Below are positions 22,831 to 34,388 of a stretch of DNA of 64,000 nt, piece after piece. The notes beneath the pieces are model-generated. The model was given only the letters and a program-made list of their open reading frames with translations, did no database searches and had not been told where the DNA came from. Position 1 is the stretch's first letter, and the number at the start of each line of letters is the position of its first letter. Made by a program: the position numbers and the translations under genes. This DNA is from Fimbriimonadaceae bacterium (GTDB taxonomy: Bacteria > Armatimonadota > Fimbriimonadia > Fimbriimonadales > Fimbriimonadaceae): assembly GCA_019187105.1 (NCBI GenBank), contig JABAQM010000001.1:2262734-2326733 (forward strand). The letters are read 5' to 3'.

Positions 22831-23895
22831 ATGAAAGCCCTGATCCTCGCCGGCGGAACCGGCTCGCGGCTGAGGCCGATCACCTATTCGATGGCCAAGC
22901 AGCTGGTGCCGGTCGCCAACAAGCCGGTAATCGAATACGGCATCGAGTCGATTGCCGAAGCGGGGATCCGCGAATTCGGCGTCATCGTCGGTGACACCGG
23001 CCCGGCGGTGGAAGCAGCGGTCGGCGATGGATCACGGTGGGGAATACGGATCACCTATATCCCCCAGCCCGCGCCGCTCGGCCTCGCCCATGCCGTCCAG
23101 ACGGCGCAGCCGTTCCTCGGCGATGACGACTTCATCATGTACCTGGGCGACAACTTGATCAAGTCAAGCGTTGCCGGACTGGTGCAGGAGTTCGAAACCC
23201 ACCGACCCGCTGCCACGATCCTCCTCACGCCGGTGCCGAATCCATCGTCGTTCGGCGTGGCAGAAATGGAAGCTGGCCGTGTCACCAGGTTGGAGGAAAA
23301 GCCACCGCAGCCGCGATCCAATCTCGCACTGGTCGGGGTTTATCTGTTCGATCGGAGAATCCACGACTCGATCGCGACCCTGAAGCCCAGCGCCCGGGGC
23401 GAGTACGAGATCACCGACGCCATCCAGGGCCTTATCGACCGTGGCTTGGAGGTCCGGTCCCACATCGTGGAAGGGTGGTGGAAGGACACCGGCACGGTGG
23501 AAGCGATGCTCGACGCCAACCGGCTGATCCTGGAGGACCTTGAGCCGGCTAACGAAGGCACGGTCGATGGCGCCTCGCGAGTCGAGGGCCGGGTACGAAT
23601 CGGGAAGGGGTCCCAGGTCATCGGCAGCGTCGTTCGCGGGCCGGCCATTATCGGCGAGAATTGCGTCATCGAAGGGGGTTTCGTGGGGCCATTCACCGCC
23701 ATCGATTCGGGTTCGATCCTGCGCCGCAGCGAGGTCGAGTATTCCATCGTGCTCGGGGATACGGTGATCGAGGACGTGCCGCACCGGATTCAGGGCTCGC
23801 TGATCGGGCGCGGCGCGCGAGTCACCCGGGCGTCGGCGAAGCCGGCGGGGTTCCGCCTGGTACTCGGTGATTCGAGCGCGGTGGAATTGCCGTAG
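22831..23895 (+). CDS. Glucose-1-phosphate thymidylyltransferase (long form)
   Basis: This sugar nucleotidyltransferase joins a nucleoside triphosphate to glucose-1-phosphate, most likely giving dTDP-glucose for surface polysaccharide. The 354-residue protein has the signature LILAGGTGSRLRPITYSMAK, YLGDNLI with the metal-binding aspartate, [21 protein letters not shown] and WWKDTGT, then a C-terminal left-handed beta-helix domain with hexapeptide-like repeats (260-340). This matches long-form RmlA. No other rml genes are adjacent. A second paralogue lies at 44214-45167. Confidence 0.9.
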   Translation: MKALILAGGTGSRLRPITYSMAKQLVPVANKPVIEYGIESIAEAGIREFGVIVGDTGPAVEAAVGDGSRWGIRITYIPQPAPLGLAHAVQTAQPFLGDDDFIMYLGDNLIKSSVAGLVQEFETHRPAATILLTPVPNPSSFGVAEMEAGRVTRLEEKPPQPRSNLALVGVYLFDRRIHDSIATLKPSARGEYEITDAIQGLIDRGLEVRSHIVEGWWKDTGTVEAMLDANRLILEDLEPANEGTVDGASRVEGRVRIGKGSQVIGSVVRGPAIIGENCVIEGGFVGPFTAIDSGSILRRSEVEYSIVLGDTVIEDVPHRIQGSLIGRGARVTRASAKPAGFRLVLGDSSAVELP

Positions 23896-24005
23896 GTCGG
23901 CGAAACGAACCCGCCGTCCTCGGCGGAGGAATCTTACCGGAGTAGCTGAGTGTGGAGTTCGCTATCGGTCGGACGGCAGCCAAGCCCGAGCTCTCAACTT
24001 GGACC

Positions 24006-24045
24006 GTCAGATTCCTCGTCAGGCTTCGCCCTCGCTCGGAATGAC
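24006..24045. repeat. Intergenic palindromic repeat-like element
   Basis: GTCAGATTCC at 24006-24015 and GGAATGAC at 24038-24045 form imperfect inverted arms around a GC-rich centre (GGCTTCGCCCTCGCTC). Similar ATTCC...GGAATGAC elements are common dispersed intergenic repeats in GC-rich bacteria. Only one copy is in this window. The rest of the 23896-24104 gap shows nothing else apart from the -10 box near its end. Confidence 0.4.
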
Positions 24046-24092
24046 GAAGCAGTTGCCAGCCCGAACCCGAACCCTGAAAACCCCGAACCGAG

Positions 24093-24098
24093 TACTGT
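24093..24098 (+). promoter_or_regulatory. Possible -10 box TACTGT, leaderless
   Basis: TACTGT lies 6 bases before the ATG at 24105, without a Shine-Dalgarno sequence. Confidence 0.45.
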
Positions 24099-24104
24099 CA
24101 TTCA

Positions 24105-24461
24105 ATGAGCAGCACAACCGTCGACGAATACCTCGACAAGCTTCCCGAACCCACCCGGGCGACGCTAGAGAGGTTGCGCGCAATGATCCGCAAGGAGTTA
24201 CCTGACGCAGAGGAGGTCATCAGCTACCAGATTCCCACCTTCAAGCTCGGCGGCATGGTTGTCGGTTACGGGGCTACCGCGAAGCATTGCACCTTCTTCC
24301 TTCTGAGTGCGGCCGTGCTGCAGCGCTTCAGCGACCGACTTAAAAGCTACCGACTCGGTAAGGGTTCGATCCAGTTTCCGCCTGATGGCGATCTACCGCC
24401 AGACCTTGTTCGAGACATGGTGCGGGCAAGGGTTGAAGAGCTATCGACCAGCAAGCGGTGA
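24105..24461 (+). CDS. DUF1801 domain protein
   Basis: The 118-residue protein is a small DUF1801 (YdhG/YjhX-like) protein: DEYLDKLPEPTRATLERLRA, then AEEVISYQIPTFKL, and the C-terminal KGSIQFPPDGDLPPDLVRDM segment are typical. The family is related to frataxin-like or iron-binding folds, but its function is not established. It stands alone, and a hairpin separates it from the convergent repeat-protein gene. Confidence 0.85.
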   Translation: MSSTTVDEYLDKLPEPTRATLERLRAMIRKELPDAEEVISYQIPTFKLGGMVVGYGATAKHCTFFLLSAAVLQRFSDRLKSYRLGKGSIQFPPDGDLPPDLVRDMVRARVEELSTSKR

Positions 24462-24465
24462 GGGG

Positions 24466-24498
24466 GTTGCCCGAACCCCGACAAGAGGCTCGGGCAAC
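24466..24498. terminator. Hairpin between convergent genes
   Basis: GTTGCCCGA (24466-24474) and TCGGGCAAC (24490-24498) form a perfect 9-bp stem with a 15-base loop between two converging genes. No U tract follows on either strand, so it is a probable but not certain terminator. Confidence 0.5.
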
Positions 24499-24504
24499 AG
24501 GTTG

Positions 24505-26418
24505 TCAGCGAGACAGGCTGGGTCCCGTTTGGGACGGCAGCCGCTTCAGGCCCTCGATCTTCCACATTCCGCCTGCATAGCCGCAGACGTAGAGATGACG
24601 ACCGACGCGGGTCATCTGATAGGGGGAGGTCCACTGGCCGGGCAGGTTCCATGTCCGCCACGTCGCGCCACCGTCCTCGGATAGCTTGATGAAGGCTCCG
24701 TTGCCCCATTGGTCCGCGCCACAGATCCAGACCTCGCTCCCGATGGCAAGGACATCCAAGATCGATTGTCGATCGACCATCTGGCCCACCTGCTTCCAGG
24801 TCTTGCCGCCGTCCAGGGTCTTTGCGATGTAGCCGAAGAATCCGACCACATAGCCCAAGTTATCGTTGGCGAAGCTCATGTCCATCACGGCCGGAGAGGA
24901 GCCGCTGTTGGAAGGCAGCATGATCATCTCAAAGGTCTGTCCGCCGTCCGTGCTGCGCCAGTGAGGCTCGCTGGATGTTTGAAGCCAGACGAGATTGCCC
25001 CGCACTTGGATTGCCATGCCAGGCACGTTGGCGCCCTCGACGGTGTTCCAGGTCAGACCGCCGTCGGTCGTCCGCTTGGTATACGACTTCCATCCCGGGG
25101 TGTAGTCCCAGCCGGCCATCCAACCGTTCATCGGGTCGGTGAACCACACATCGTTGGCGTAGTAGTCGACGCTGATCGTGCCGAAGAGGTTTTCCCAGGT
25201 CTTTCCGCCGTCCACGGTTCGCGTCATCGCACCCCAGGCTCCGACGGCGAAGGCGAACTTCGATCCGATCGAGGAAACCGAGTGGAAGCCGGTGTCGCGC
25301 CCCCAATAAGGCGGATCCAGGAGCTGGATGTCGAAGTTCTCACCGCCATCCTCCGTGGTCTGAACGTACCCATGGTGCCCAACCATCAGCAGCTTATCTT
25401 CGCTGAAGGCGACGATGCCGTCCCAGTCGTTTCCGATACCACGGTTCATTCGGGTCCAAGTCAGGCCACCATCCGTTGTGCGATAGATCAGGCCCTTGAC
25501 GCCGACCACGCTGCCAACCAACGAGTCATAGAACTCCACCGACCAATTGCCGGGGAGGTCGCCCTCGCCCTTCATCACCTTGGTCCACGTGAAGCCACCA
25601 TCCGGGGAGCGCCAGATGTCGCCGGCGTGGGAAACGCCGAAGACGAGCGTGTTCGTGACCCGCTCCAGATCATTCAGTCCGGTGTCGACGTTGAGCCCGG
25701 CGGCGAACCAAGTCTGCCCGCCATTCTCGGAGCGCATGATCGTCGTCCCCGCGTCGGCTAACAAGACCGAGTCGCTGAGGTAGATCACGTCGTTGGAAGA
25801 CTGGTTCATAACCCGCGTCCAAGACTGGCCCCCGTCGGTCGTGCGGAACACGCCGTAGAGATTGTTTGGCACGTCGTTCCCGGATACGAAGCCGACATTG
25901 GAGTCCTTGAAATCCATGCCATAAATCACGGGGCACGTGGGGTAGCCACTTCTCAGCTGCCACGTCGCGCCGGCGTCCGTGGTTCGAACGATGGCGCCAT
26001 TGCTGCCCATGAACCCGACCGTTTGGCTGACGTAATCCTGGTGGTACCAAGACCCGCCAAGCGGGAAGCTGGTAACGGGCTGCCAGGACAGGCCGCCATC
26101 GGTCGTGCGATAGATATCCTTTTGGCTCGTGGCCGAGTTGCCGGAAAGCACGCCGATGTTGGCGTTGATGAAGGTGACGTTGTAGAGGGGCTCGGACTGG
26201 TATCCAGGGAGCGAGATTTTGATCCAGCTCAATCCACCGTCCTCGGTGCGATAGAGCCCCAAGCCCTCACCGCAGACAAAGCCCTTGGTCTGGCTAACGA
26301 AGCTCGAGCACCAGTGGTTGTTGCCGGTTGGAAACGGACCGAGTTGGGTCAGCGTCTGTCCGAGCGCTGAGCCGATCGTAAACCCGGTCACAAGGGACGC
26401 GAAGAAAATCCTGCGCAT
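24505..26418 (-). CDS. Secreted YCF48-like (BNR-type) beta-propeller protein
   Basis: The 637-residue protein has a signal peptide (FFASLVTGFTIGSALGQ) and about ten repeats of roughly 45-60 residues with the core YRTTDGGLTW/S, as in YCF48/BNR beta-propellers related to photosystem II assembly factors and sialidase-like repeats. No catalytic residues are recognised, so it is probably a secreted or surface binding protein. ATG at 26418 has a strong AGGAGGAAT Shine-Dalgarno sequence. It ends near the hairpin at 24466-24498. Confidence 0.85.
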   Translation of the reverse strand: MRRIFFASLVTGFTIGSALGQTLTQLGPFPTGNNHWCSSFVSQTKGFVCGEGLGLYRTEDGGLSWIKISLPGYQSEPLYNVTFINANIGVLSGNSATSQKDIYRTTDGGLSWQPVTSFPLGGSWYHQDYVSQTVGFMGSNGAIVRTTDAGATWQLRSGYPTCPVIYGMDFKDSNVGFVSGNDVPNNLYGVFRTTDGGQSWTRVMNQSSNDVIYLSDSVLLADAGTTIMRSENGGQTWFAAGLNVDTGLNDLERVTNTLVFGVSHAGDIWRSPDGGFTWTKVMKGEGDLPGNWSVEFYDSLVGSVVGVKGLIYRTTDGGLTWTRMNRGIGNDWDGIVAFSEDKLLMVGHHGYVQTTEDGGENFDIQLLDPPYWGRDTGFHSVSSIGSKFAFAVGAWGAMTRTVDGGKTWENLFGTISVDYYANDVWFTDPMNGWMAGWDYTPGWKSYTKRTTDGGLTWNTVEGANVPGMAIQVRGNLVWLQTSSEPHWRSTDGGQTFEMIMLPSNSGSSPAVMDMSFANDNLGYVVGFFGYIAKTLDGGKTWKQVGQMVDRQSILDVLAIGSEVWICGADQWGNGAFIKLSEDGGATWRTWNLPGQWTSPYQMTRVGRHLYVCGYAGGMWKIEGLKRLPSQTGPSLSR

Positions 26419-26641
26419 TGATTCCTCCTAAATTGGATCAACATCTGAAACGTACATCCAAAGCCGGGGCTGATACGTTCTTGAACTGCCCTCGCTTTTG
26501 ATGACAGTCACCTGCTGACCAGCAAAAAAAGCGCAAAGTGTCGATTCCCAGGCAAGCAAAGGCGCATCCGCCGGTCTGGAAGGAGTTTTTTTTCTATCCA
26601 AAGAACGACAGATCGCCAGGAGTGCGATCGCGGTTGGAGAA

Positions 26642-26669
26642 GGCCCACGGCTTGGAATTGCCGTGGGCC
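26642..26669 (-). terminator. Terminator of the subtilase gene
   Basis: A perfect 10-bp stem (GGCCCACGGC at 26642-26651, GCCGTGGGCC at 26660-26669) with an 8-base loop lies 13 bases beyond the subtilase stop. The minus-strand trailer TTCTCC is a weak U tract. The remaining intergenic bases 26419-26641 show only homopolymer A and T runs and the Shine-Dalgarno sequence of the repeat-protein gene. Confidence 0.7.
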
Positions 26670-26681
26670 GAGATCGGATGC

Positions 26682-28370
26682 CTAGTTACCCTTAAAGTAG
26701 GTAATGAGCTGCAGCTGATCCACGAAGTAGGTGAAGGAGCCCGCCCGACGGCGAAGAGGCATGAGGCCGCGCGTGGCAAGCCGGACCTGTCCGGAAACAC
26801 TGATGTACTTCGCGAGCCTGTTCTCGTCCAGGTTCACCACCACCGGGTTGCCAAGCGTGGGATTGACTGCGAATGACTTGAGGTGATCGTAACGGCCGGT
26901 ATCCCAGTTGTAAGCCCAGAGCATTCCGGTCACATACTTCATCGAGGCCTGGGCGGCAACCGTGATTTCCAGCCGGGTCAGCTCGTCCGGTACGCGGTTG
27001 AGCTGGAATTGGGCTTCGAGGCCGGCAACGTCACCGAGGTTCGGATCGTATTCGGTGAGCACCGTGTACCGCTCGCCGTCCACGTCGATGATGTTGGCGA
27101 GAGCACCGTCGATAAGCGAACCGACAAACACCGCAGCGGCATTCGGCAGAACCTTCTCTGGCTCTTCGATGCTGATTGCGCGGAGCACGCCCTCGTAGGC
27201 GTCCACTCGGCCCCAGCCCCAATAGTCGTCATTGCCAGGTTCGCCAAGGTCTTCGCACGTTTCGTACAGGATCTGCTGCACCTGGTCGGCATCGAGATTG
27301 GGATTCGACGACCAAATGAGGGAGGCGACGCCGTTCGCCACCGGAGTCGACATCGAGGTGCCGCTGGAGGGTCCGTAATTTCCGCCCGGTGTCGTCGACC
27401 AAATGTTCACGCCCGGCGCATAGATGTCGACCCCGCGACCATACGCAGAAAACCCGGCCTTCACGTCGCCTTGATCGGTAGCACCGACGACAATGACGTT
27501 TTGATGATCGAAGCCGCCGAGGTTTCGGTTGTCGTTTCCGGCTGCATACATGTAGATCGCGCCTTTGCTGCGAATGTAGGCGCCGGTGGTTTCCACGTTG
27601 GGATCGTCGACGCCTGAATACGAAGCCGAAATCACTTTCGCCCCGTTATCGACGGCCCATCGCGCGCCGCGCGCAAGCCACTCGGAGGTGGCGCCGCCAC
27701 CCGCGTCTGCCGCTACCCGGATCGGCATGATCTTGAAGTTCCAGCCGACGCCGGCGAGGCCGACCCCGTTATCGCCTTGGGCGCCTGCACATCCGGCCAC
27801 ATGGGTGCCATGACCATTGGGGTCGCTCACATCGCCGCCGTCGACTTCCGCCTTGTCGTCCGGTGAGTTGTAGCCCGGCACCATCAAGTCGATCAGGTCA
27901 GGGTGCTTCGTATCCACCCCGGTATCGGTGACGGCGAGTACGATATCGGTTCCGGTGTGCAGATCCCATGCCTGGGTGCTCTTGATCGCCCCGTGATGCC
28001 ATTGGTTGGGATAAAGCGGGTCGTTCGGGGCACCGATCGGATACAGCTTCCAGTTCGGCTGGGCATATTGGTAAAGCCTGGACTTGAGCAGCGAATTGGC
28101 AAACTCGGTTTCGGTTTGGCCGCTCGGCACCTTACAGATGAATTCGTCGGTTTCGACGTAGTATCGCAGGCGGTACGGGTTGAGCTTCTTGCGTGCGCGA
28201 AGCTTCGCCGCGGAATTGATGTCCTGTCGCGGCCGCACGATCATCGTGCCGGTGAATTCCTTTTGGCCCTTGACTTCTTTGTAGACGACATCGGCGGCCA
28301 AGCTGGCGGTTACGGCGGTGAACGCCATCGCAGACACCATGATTGCTTTATGAATTGAAATGGATCGCAT
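26682..28370 (-). CDS. Subtilisin-like serine protease (S8)
   Basis: This secreted protease of 562 residues has a signal peptide ending near TASLAA, an I9-like propeptide region (45-110), a catalytic domain with the aspartate in AVTDTGVDTKHPD, histidine in GHGTHVAGCAG, oxyanion asparagine in YAAGNDN and serine in GTSMSTPVANG, and a C-terminal domain of about 170 residues of unknown role. Upstream on the minus strand lie overlapping TATAGT/TATACT boxes (about 28399-28408) and a GAGGGG Shine-Dalgarno sequence, so it has an ordinary leader. Confidence 0.94.
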   Translation of the reverse strand: MRSISIHKAIMVSAMAFTAVTASLAADVVYKEVKGQKEFTGTMIVRPRQDINSAAKLRARKKLNPYRLRYYVETDEFICKVPSGQTETEFANSLLKSRLYQYAQPNWKLYPIGAPNDPLYPNQWHHGAIKSTQAWDLHTGTDIVLAVTDTGVDTKHPDLIDLMVPGYNSPDDKAEVDGGDVSDPNGHGTHVAGCAGAQGDNGVGLAGVGWNFKIMPIRVAADAGGGATSEWLARGARWAVDNGAKVISASYSGVDDPNVETTGAYIRSKGAIYMYAAGNDNRNLGGFDHQNVIVVGATDQGDVKAGFSAYGRGVDIYAPGVNIWSTTPGGNYGPSSGTSMSTPVANGVASLIWSSNPNLDADQVQQILYETCEDLGEPGNDDYWGWGRVDAYEGVLRAISIEEPEKVLPNAAAVFVGSLIDGALANIIDVDGERYTVLTEYDPNLGDVAGLEAQFQLNRVPDELTRLEITVAAQASMKYVTGMLWAYNWDTGRYDHLKSFAVNPTLGNPVVVNLDENRLAKYISVSGQVRLATRGLMPLRRRAGSFTYFVDQLQLITYFKGN

Positions 28371-28522
28371 TGCCCCTCTGGTCCTGTCGGACCAACCTTA
28401 TACTATAGTCCACGTTAGAAAACCTGAACCGACTCCACTGAAAAAGAGGACAAGCGAAGCGATGGCGGTTCAAATCCGGCATAAAAACTAGTAACGGTCG
28501 TGCCGATATTCAACCGCCCAGT

Positions 28523-29290
28523 TCACGCGAGCAACCTCCAGATGAAGTAGCTGGTCATCAGGAAACCGAGCACGACGATTCCCGATCGAAGCTTTTCGGC
28601 GTCAACCCTTTGCGACCAAATTGCTGCGGCATAGCCGCCGATCAACGAGCCGATGATCATCGCGATGGCAGCCGCCGGAACAACCAACCCCTGGACCACG
28701 AACATTACGCTCGCCACGAGGTTGATTTGGAGACCGAGCCAGTTCTTGATCGCATTCAGTTCGTGGATGTCTCCCTCCATAAACAGACCAAAGACGGCGA
28801 GCATGAGGATCCCCATGCCGGCCCCGAAGTAACCACCATAGACGCTGACCAGGAATTGCAGCGCGGCGCCCATGGGTATCGAAATCTGCCGACGGTGGCG
28901 GGCCGACCAGTCGCGGATCCGGGCTTGGAATGCCAGCAGCAGCGTGGCGAGCAGAATCAGAGCCGGAACCGCGATGCGGAATGCCGCCGCCGGGGTCGAA
29001 ACGAGCAGCATAGCGCCGATCGCTGATCCGACCGCGGTGGGAAGGAGCAGGTCGCGCAGGTACCGCTGGGTTCGGCCGATTCTCTTGATAAACCCGAAGG
29101 CCCCGGTCAACGAACCGGGCCAGAGGGCAACGGCGTTCGTGGCGTTGGCGGGCAACTCGGGGATTCCGCAACCCACCAGCAACGGAAACGAGATGAGCGA
29201 CCCACCGCCGGCCACGGAGTTGATGCCGCTTGCCACGAATCCGGCAAAGAAGATGGCGACAAGGGCGGCCGGTTCGAGGGCGGTGGTCAC
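28523..29290 (-). CDS. TSUP (TauE/SafE) family membrane transporter
   Basis: The 255-residue integral membrane protein has about eight hydrophobic segments and the TSUP hallmarks FAGFVASGINSVAGGGSLIS and, in the second half, SVYGGYFGAGMGILML. Family members export sulfite, sulfoacetate or other organosulfur anions; the substrate here is unknown. The start is GTG at 29290, overlapping the ribH stop as GTGA, so the two are translationally coupled. The longer frame to 29518 runs antisense-free through ribH and is rejected. Confidence 0.85.
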   Translation of the reverse strand: MTTALEPAALVAIFFAGFVASGINSVAGGGSLISFPLLVGCGIPELPANATNAVALWPGSLTGAFGFIKRIGRTQRYLRDLLLPTAVGSAIGAMLLVSTPAAAFRIAVPALILLATLLLAFQARIRDWSARHRRQISIPMGAALQFLVSVYGGYFGAGMGILMLAVFGLFMEGDIHELNAIKNWLGLQINLVASVMFVVQGLVVPAAAIAMIIGSLIGGYAAAIWSQRVDAEKLRSGIVVLGFLMTSYFIWRLLA

Positions 29291-29724
29291 GAGCGGACTT
29301 CGCGCAGCAAGCTGATCGTCTCGATCAGCGCAAGCGAAGCCTCGCGTCCTTTGTTGCCCATTTTCAGACCCGCCCTCTCCAAGGCTTGCTCCTGCGTCTC
29401 GGGGGTGAGGATGCCCCAGGTGACCGGCACTCCGGAATCCATTTGAAGGGTCATCAGAGCCGAACCGACGTCGGCGGCGAGCTGCTTCGCGTGAGGGGTG
29501 GCCCCCTGCAGAATGCACCCGACGGCAACGACGCCGTTATGGCCGGCCTCGATCATCGCTTTGGCAACGACCGGTATCTCCCACGCACCGGGGACCTTGG
29601 CTATGGTTACCGCGGGGTTGCCGTGGGCTTGAAACGTCTCAATCGCGCCTTTGAGGAGCGCTTCCGTAACCAGCTCGTTCCACCGGCTGACGACGATCCC
29701 AACCGAGAGGCCGCTGAGGTCCAT
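29287..29724 (-). CDS. ribH: 6,7-dimethyl-8-ribityllumazine synthase
   Basis: RibH makes the direct precursor of riboflavin and usually forms icosahedral or pentameric shells. The 145-residue product has VGIVVSRWNELVTEALLKGA, KVPGAWEIPVVAKAM and CILQGATPHAKQLAADV; the usual 'GETPHF' is replaced by GATPHA but the catalytic-site histidine is kept. GVPVTWGILTPET follows, as in the family. The start at 29724 begins the conserved domain. Its start codon is only 30 bases from that of divergent gyrB. No other rib gene is in view. Confidence 0.93.
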   Translation of the reverse strand: MDLSGLSVGIVVSRWNELVTEALLKGAIETFQAHGNPAVTIAKVPGAWEIPVVAKAMIEAGHNGVVAVGCILQGATPHAKQLAADVGSALMTLQMDSGVPVTWGILTPETQEQALERAGLKMGNKGREASLALIETISLLREVRS

Positions 29725-29751
29725 TTTAGGTTGCAAGACCGTCACTTCTAG

Positions 29752-33293
<3,542 letters not shown>

Positions 33294-33373
33294 TATTGGG
33301 AGAAGGATAGCAGGCACCTGCGTTCACGATGGTTGTTCTTCCGTCCCGGTTAACCGGGTACACCTAAGGCGTG

Positions 33374-33544
33374 ATGCCCATCACCGAGCAGAACAAGGCA
33401 CGGATCGCGGTGGCGGCAGGTGTCGTCTTCTTCCTTGCCGTCGCCGGGTATTCGCTGTACCTCTCCCAGCAGGAAGCCAAGGGCGCCGAGCGGGTCGGCA
33501 TCTGGCGGACCAAGAAGGCCGATCCGGCACCGGCAAAGCGCTAG
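33374..33544 (+). CDS. Small single-pass membrane protein (56 aa)
   Basis: A 57-codon frame encodes a basic start (MPITEQNKARIAV), one transmembrane helix (AAGVVFFLAVAGYSLYLS) and a short charged tail ending DPAPAKR. Third-position G/C bias is strong, as in neighbouring genes, and a hairpin follows 23 bases after the stop, which supports a real gene. Function unknown. It is divergent from the secreted-protein gene at 33293. Confidence 0.6.
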   Translation: MPITEQNKARIAVAAGVVFFLAVAGYSLYLSQQEAKGAERVGIWRTKKADPAPAKR

Positions 33545-33567
33545 GACACCGCGCGCAAATGGCGAAG

Positions 33568-33586
33568 CCCTCCCGGTGTGGGAGGG
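33568..33586 (+). terminator. Probable terminator hairpin
   Basis: CCCTCCC (33568-33574) and GGGAGGG (33580-33586) form a 7-bp stem with a 5-base loop, after the small membrane-protein gene. There is no U tract. Confidence 0.45.
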
Positions 33587-33618
33587 TCAGTAGAGCCTAA
33601 TCTACCGGGATGCAAGAC

Positions 33619-34284
33619 TTATCGCGATCGGCGAAGACGACGCCGAAGCAGCGCCGCTCCTCCACAAGCGAATGCGATGATCGAAGCTGGCTCCGGCACC
33701 GCCGAAACGACGGCCGTGTATTGGATGCCGCTGGCAACCCTGCCCACATCGATATTGTAGAGGTACAGCCAGTTGGTCGTGTTCGCATTGACGGCGACGT
33801 TGGTGTAATTGACGGTGGTCCAGATCGTATGGCTGCCGAGTGGATTGGCGCCGAGACTGGTGCCGTTGACGTAAACGCCGTCGATGCCGGTGTTGAAGTT
33901 CCCGAGGGTGTCATCCACGACAAACGTCAGGCTGATGTTCACCAGGTTGGTTGCGCCGGGGTTGAAGCCATGGGCGAACAGTGCGGTCTGGTAGTTGTTG
34001 TACTGCCCGCTGGGATTGATCCACTGCGACATCGGATCAAGCGAGGTGCTCTTGGCTCCCCAAAGGACGTCGCTGCAAACATGTGCCATTTTCCAGGTCT
34101 GTGGGTTCGCGAAATCTGCCGGCACCAAGGGGCCACCGCCAACGAGGTTGTAGTGGACCTGCGGATCGGGCGTGCCGACGCCGCCAGCTCCCATCGAAAT
34201 GTCGCCGGAGCGCAGGGTCTGGGCGAATGAGGCGCAGCTGATGGCGACGCCCGCAAGAAAGGTAAGGGTTCGTTTAAGGTTCAT
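33619..34284 (-). CDS. PEP-CTERM sorting domain protein
   Basis: The 221-residue secreted protein starts with a signal peptide (LTFLAGVAISCASFAQ) and ends with the PEP-CTERM sorting signal: VPEPAS, a hydrophobic helix (IIAFACGGAALL) and a basic tail (RRRLRRSR). Such proteins are cleaved and sorted by an exosortase/archaeosortase-type system and usually form extracellular matrix. The middle is a beta-rich, Asn/Thr-rich domain with no family I recognise. ATG at 34284 begins the signal peptide, with a GAGAGAG sequence upstream. Exosortase is not in the window. Confidence 0.88.
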   Translation of the reverse strand: MNLKRTLTFLAGVAISCASFAQTLRSGDISMGAGGVGTPDPQVHYNLVGGGPLVPADFANPQTWKMAHVCSDVLWGAKSTSLDPMSQWINPSGQYNNYQTALFAHGFNPGATNLVNISLTFVVDDTLGNFNTGIDGVYVNGTSLGANPLGSHTIWTTVNYTNVAVNANTTNWLYLYNIDVGRVASGIQYTAVVSAVPEPASIIAFACGGAALLRRRLRRSR

Positions 34285-34388
34285 GGTTCTCTCTCGATGC
34301 AAACCCACGGGGTGGGATCGTACGGGAGAGGTGTCTAACCACTGTCAGACTGTTGCCCGGTCCGCCAGGTATAGGTCTAAAGTCCCGA

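Noticed and set aside
28464-28480. T-loop-like sequence (GGTTCAAATCC) suggesting a tRNA
   Set aside because: The arms around it do not pair as a T stem, and no acceptor or anticodon arm can be formed in the flanking bases.
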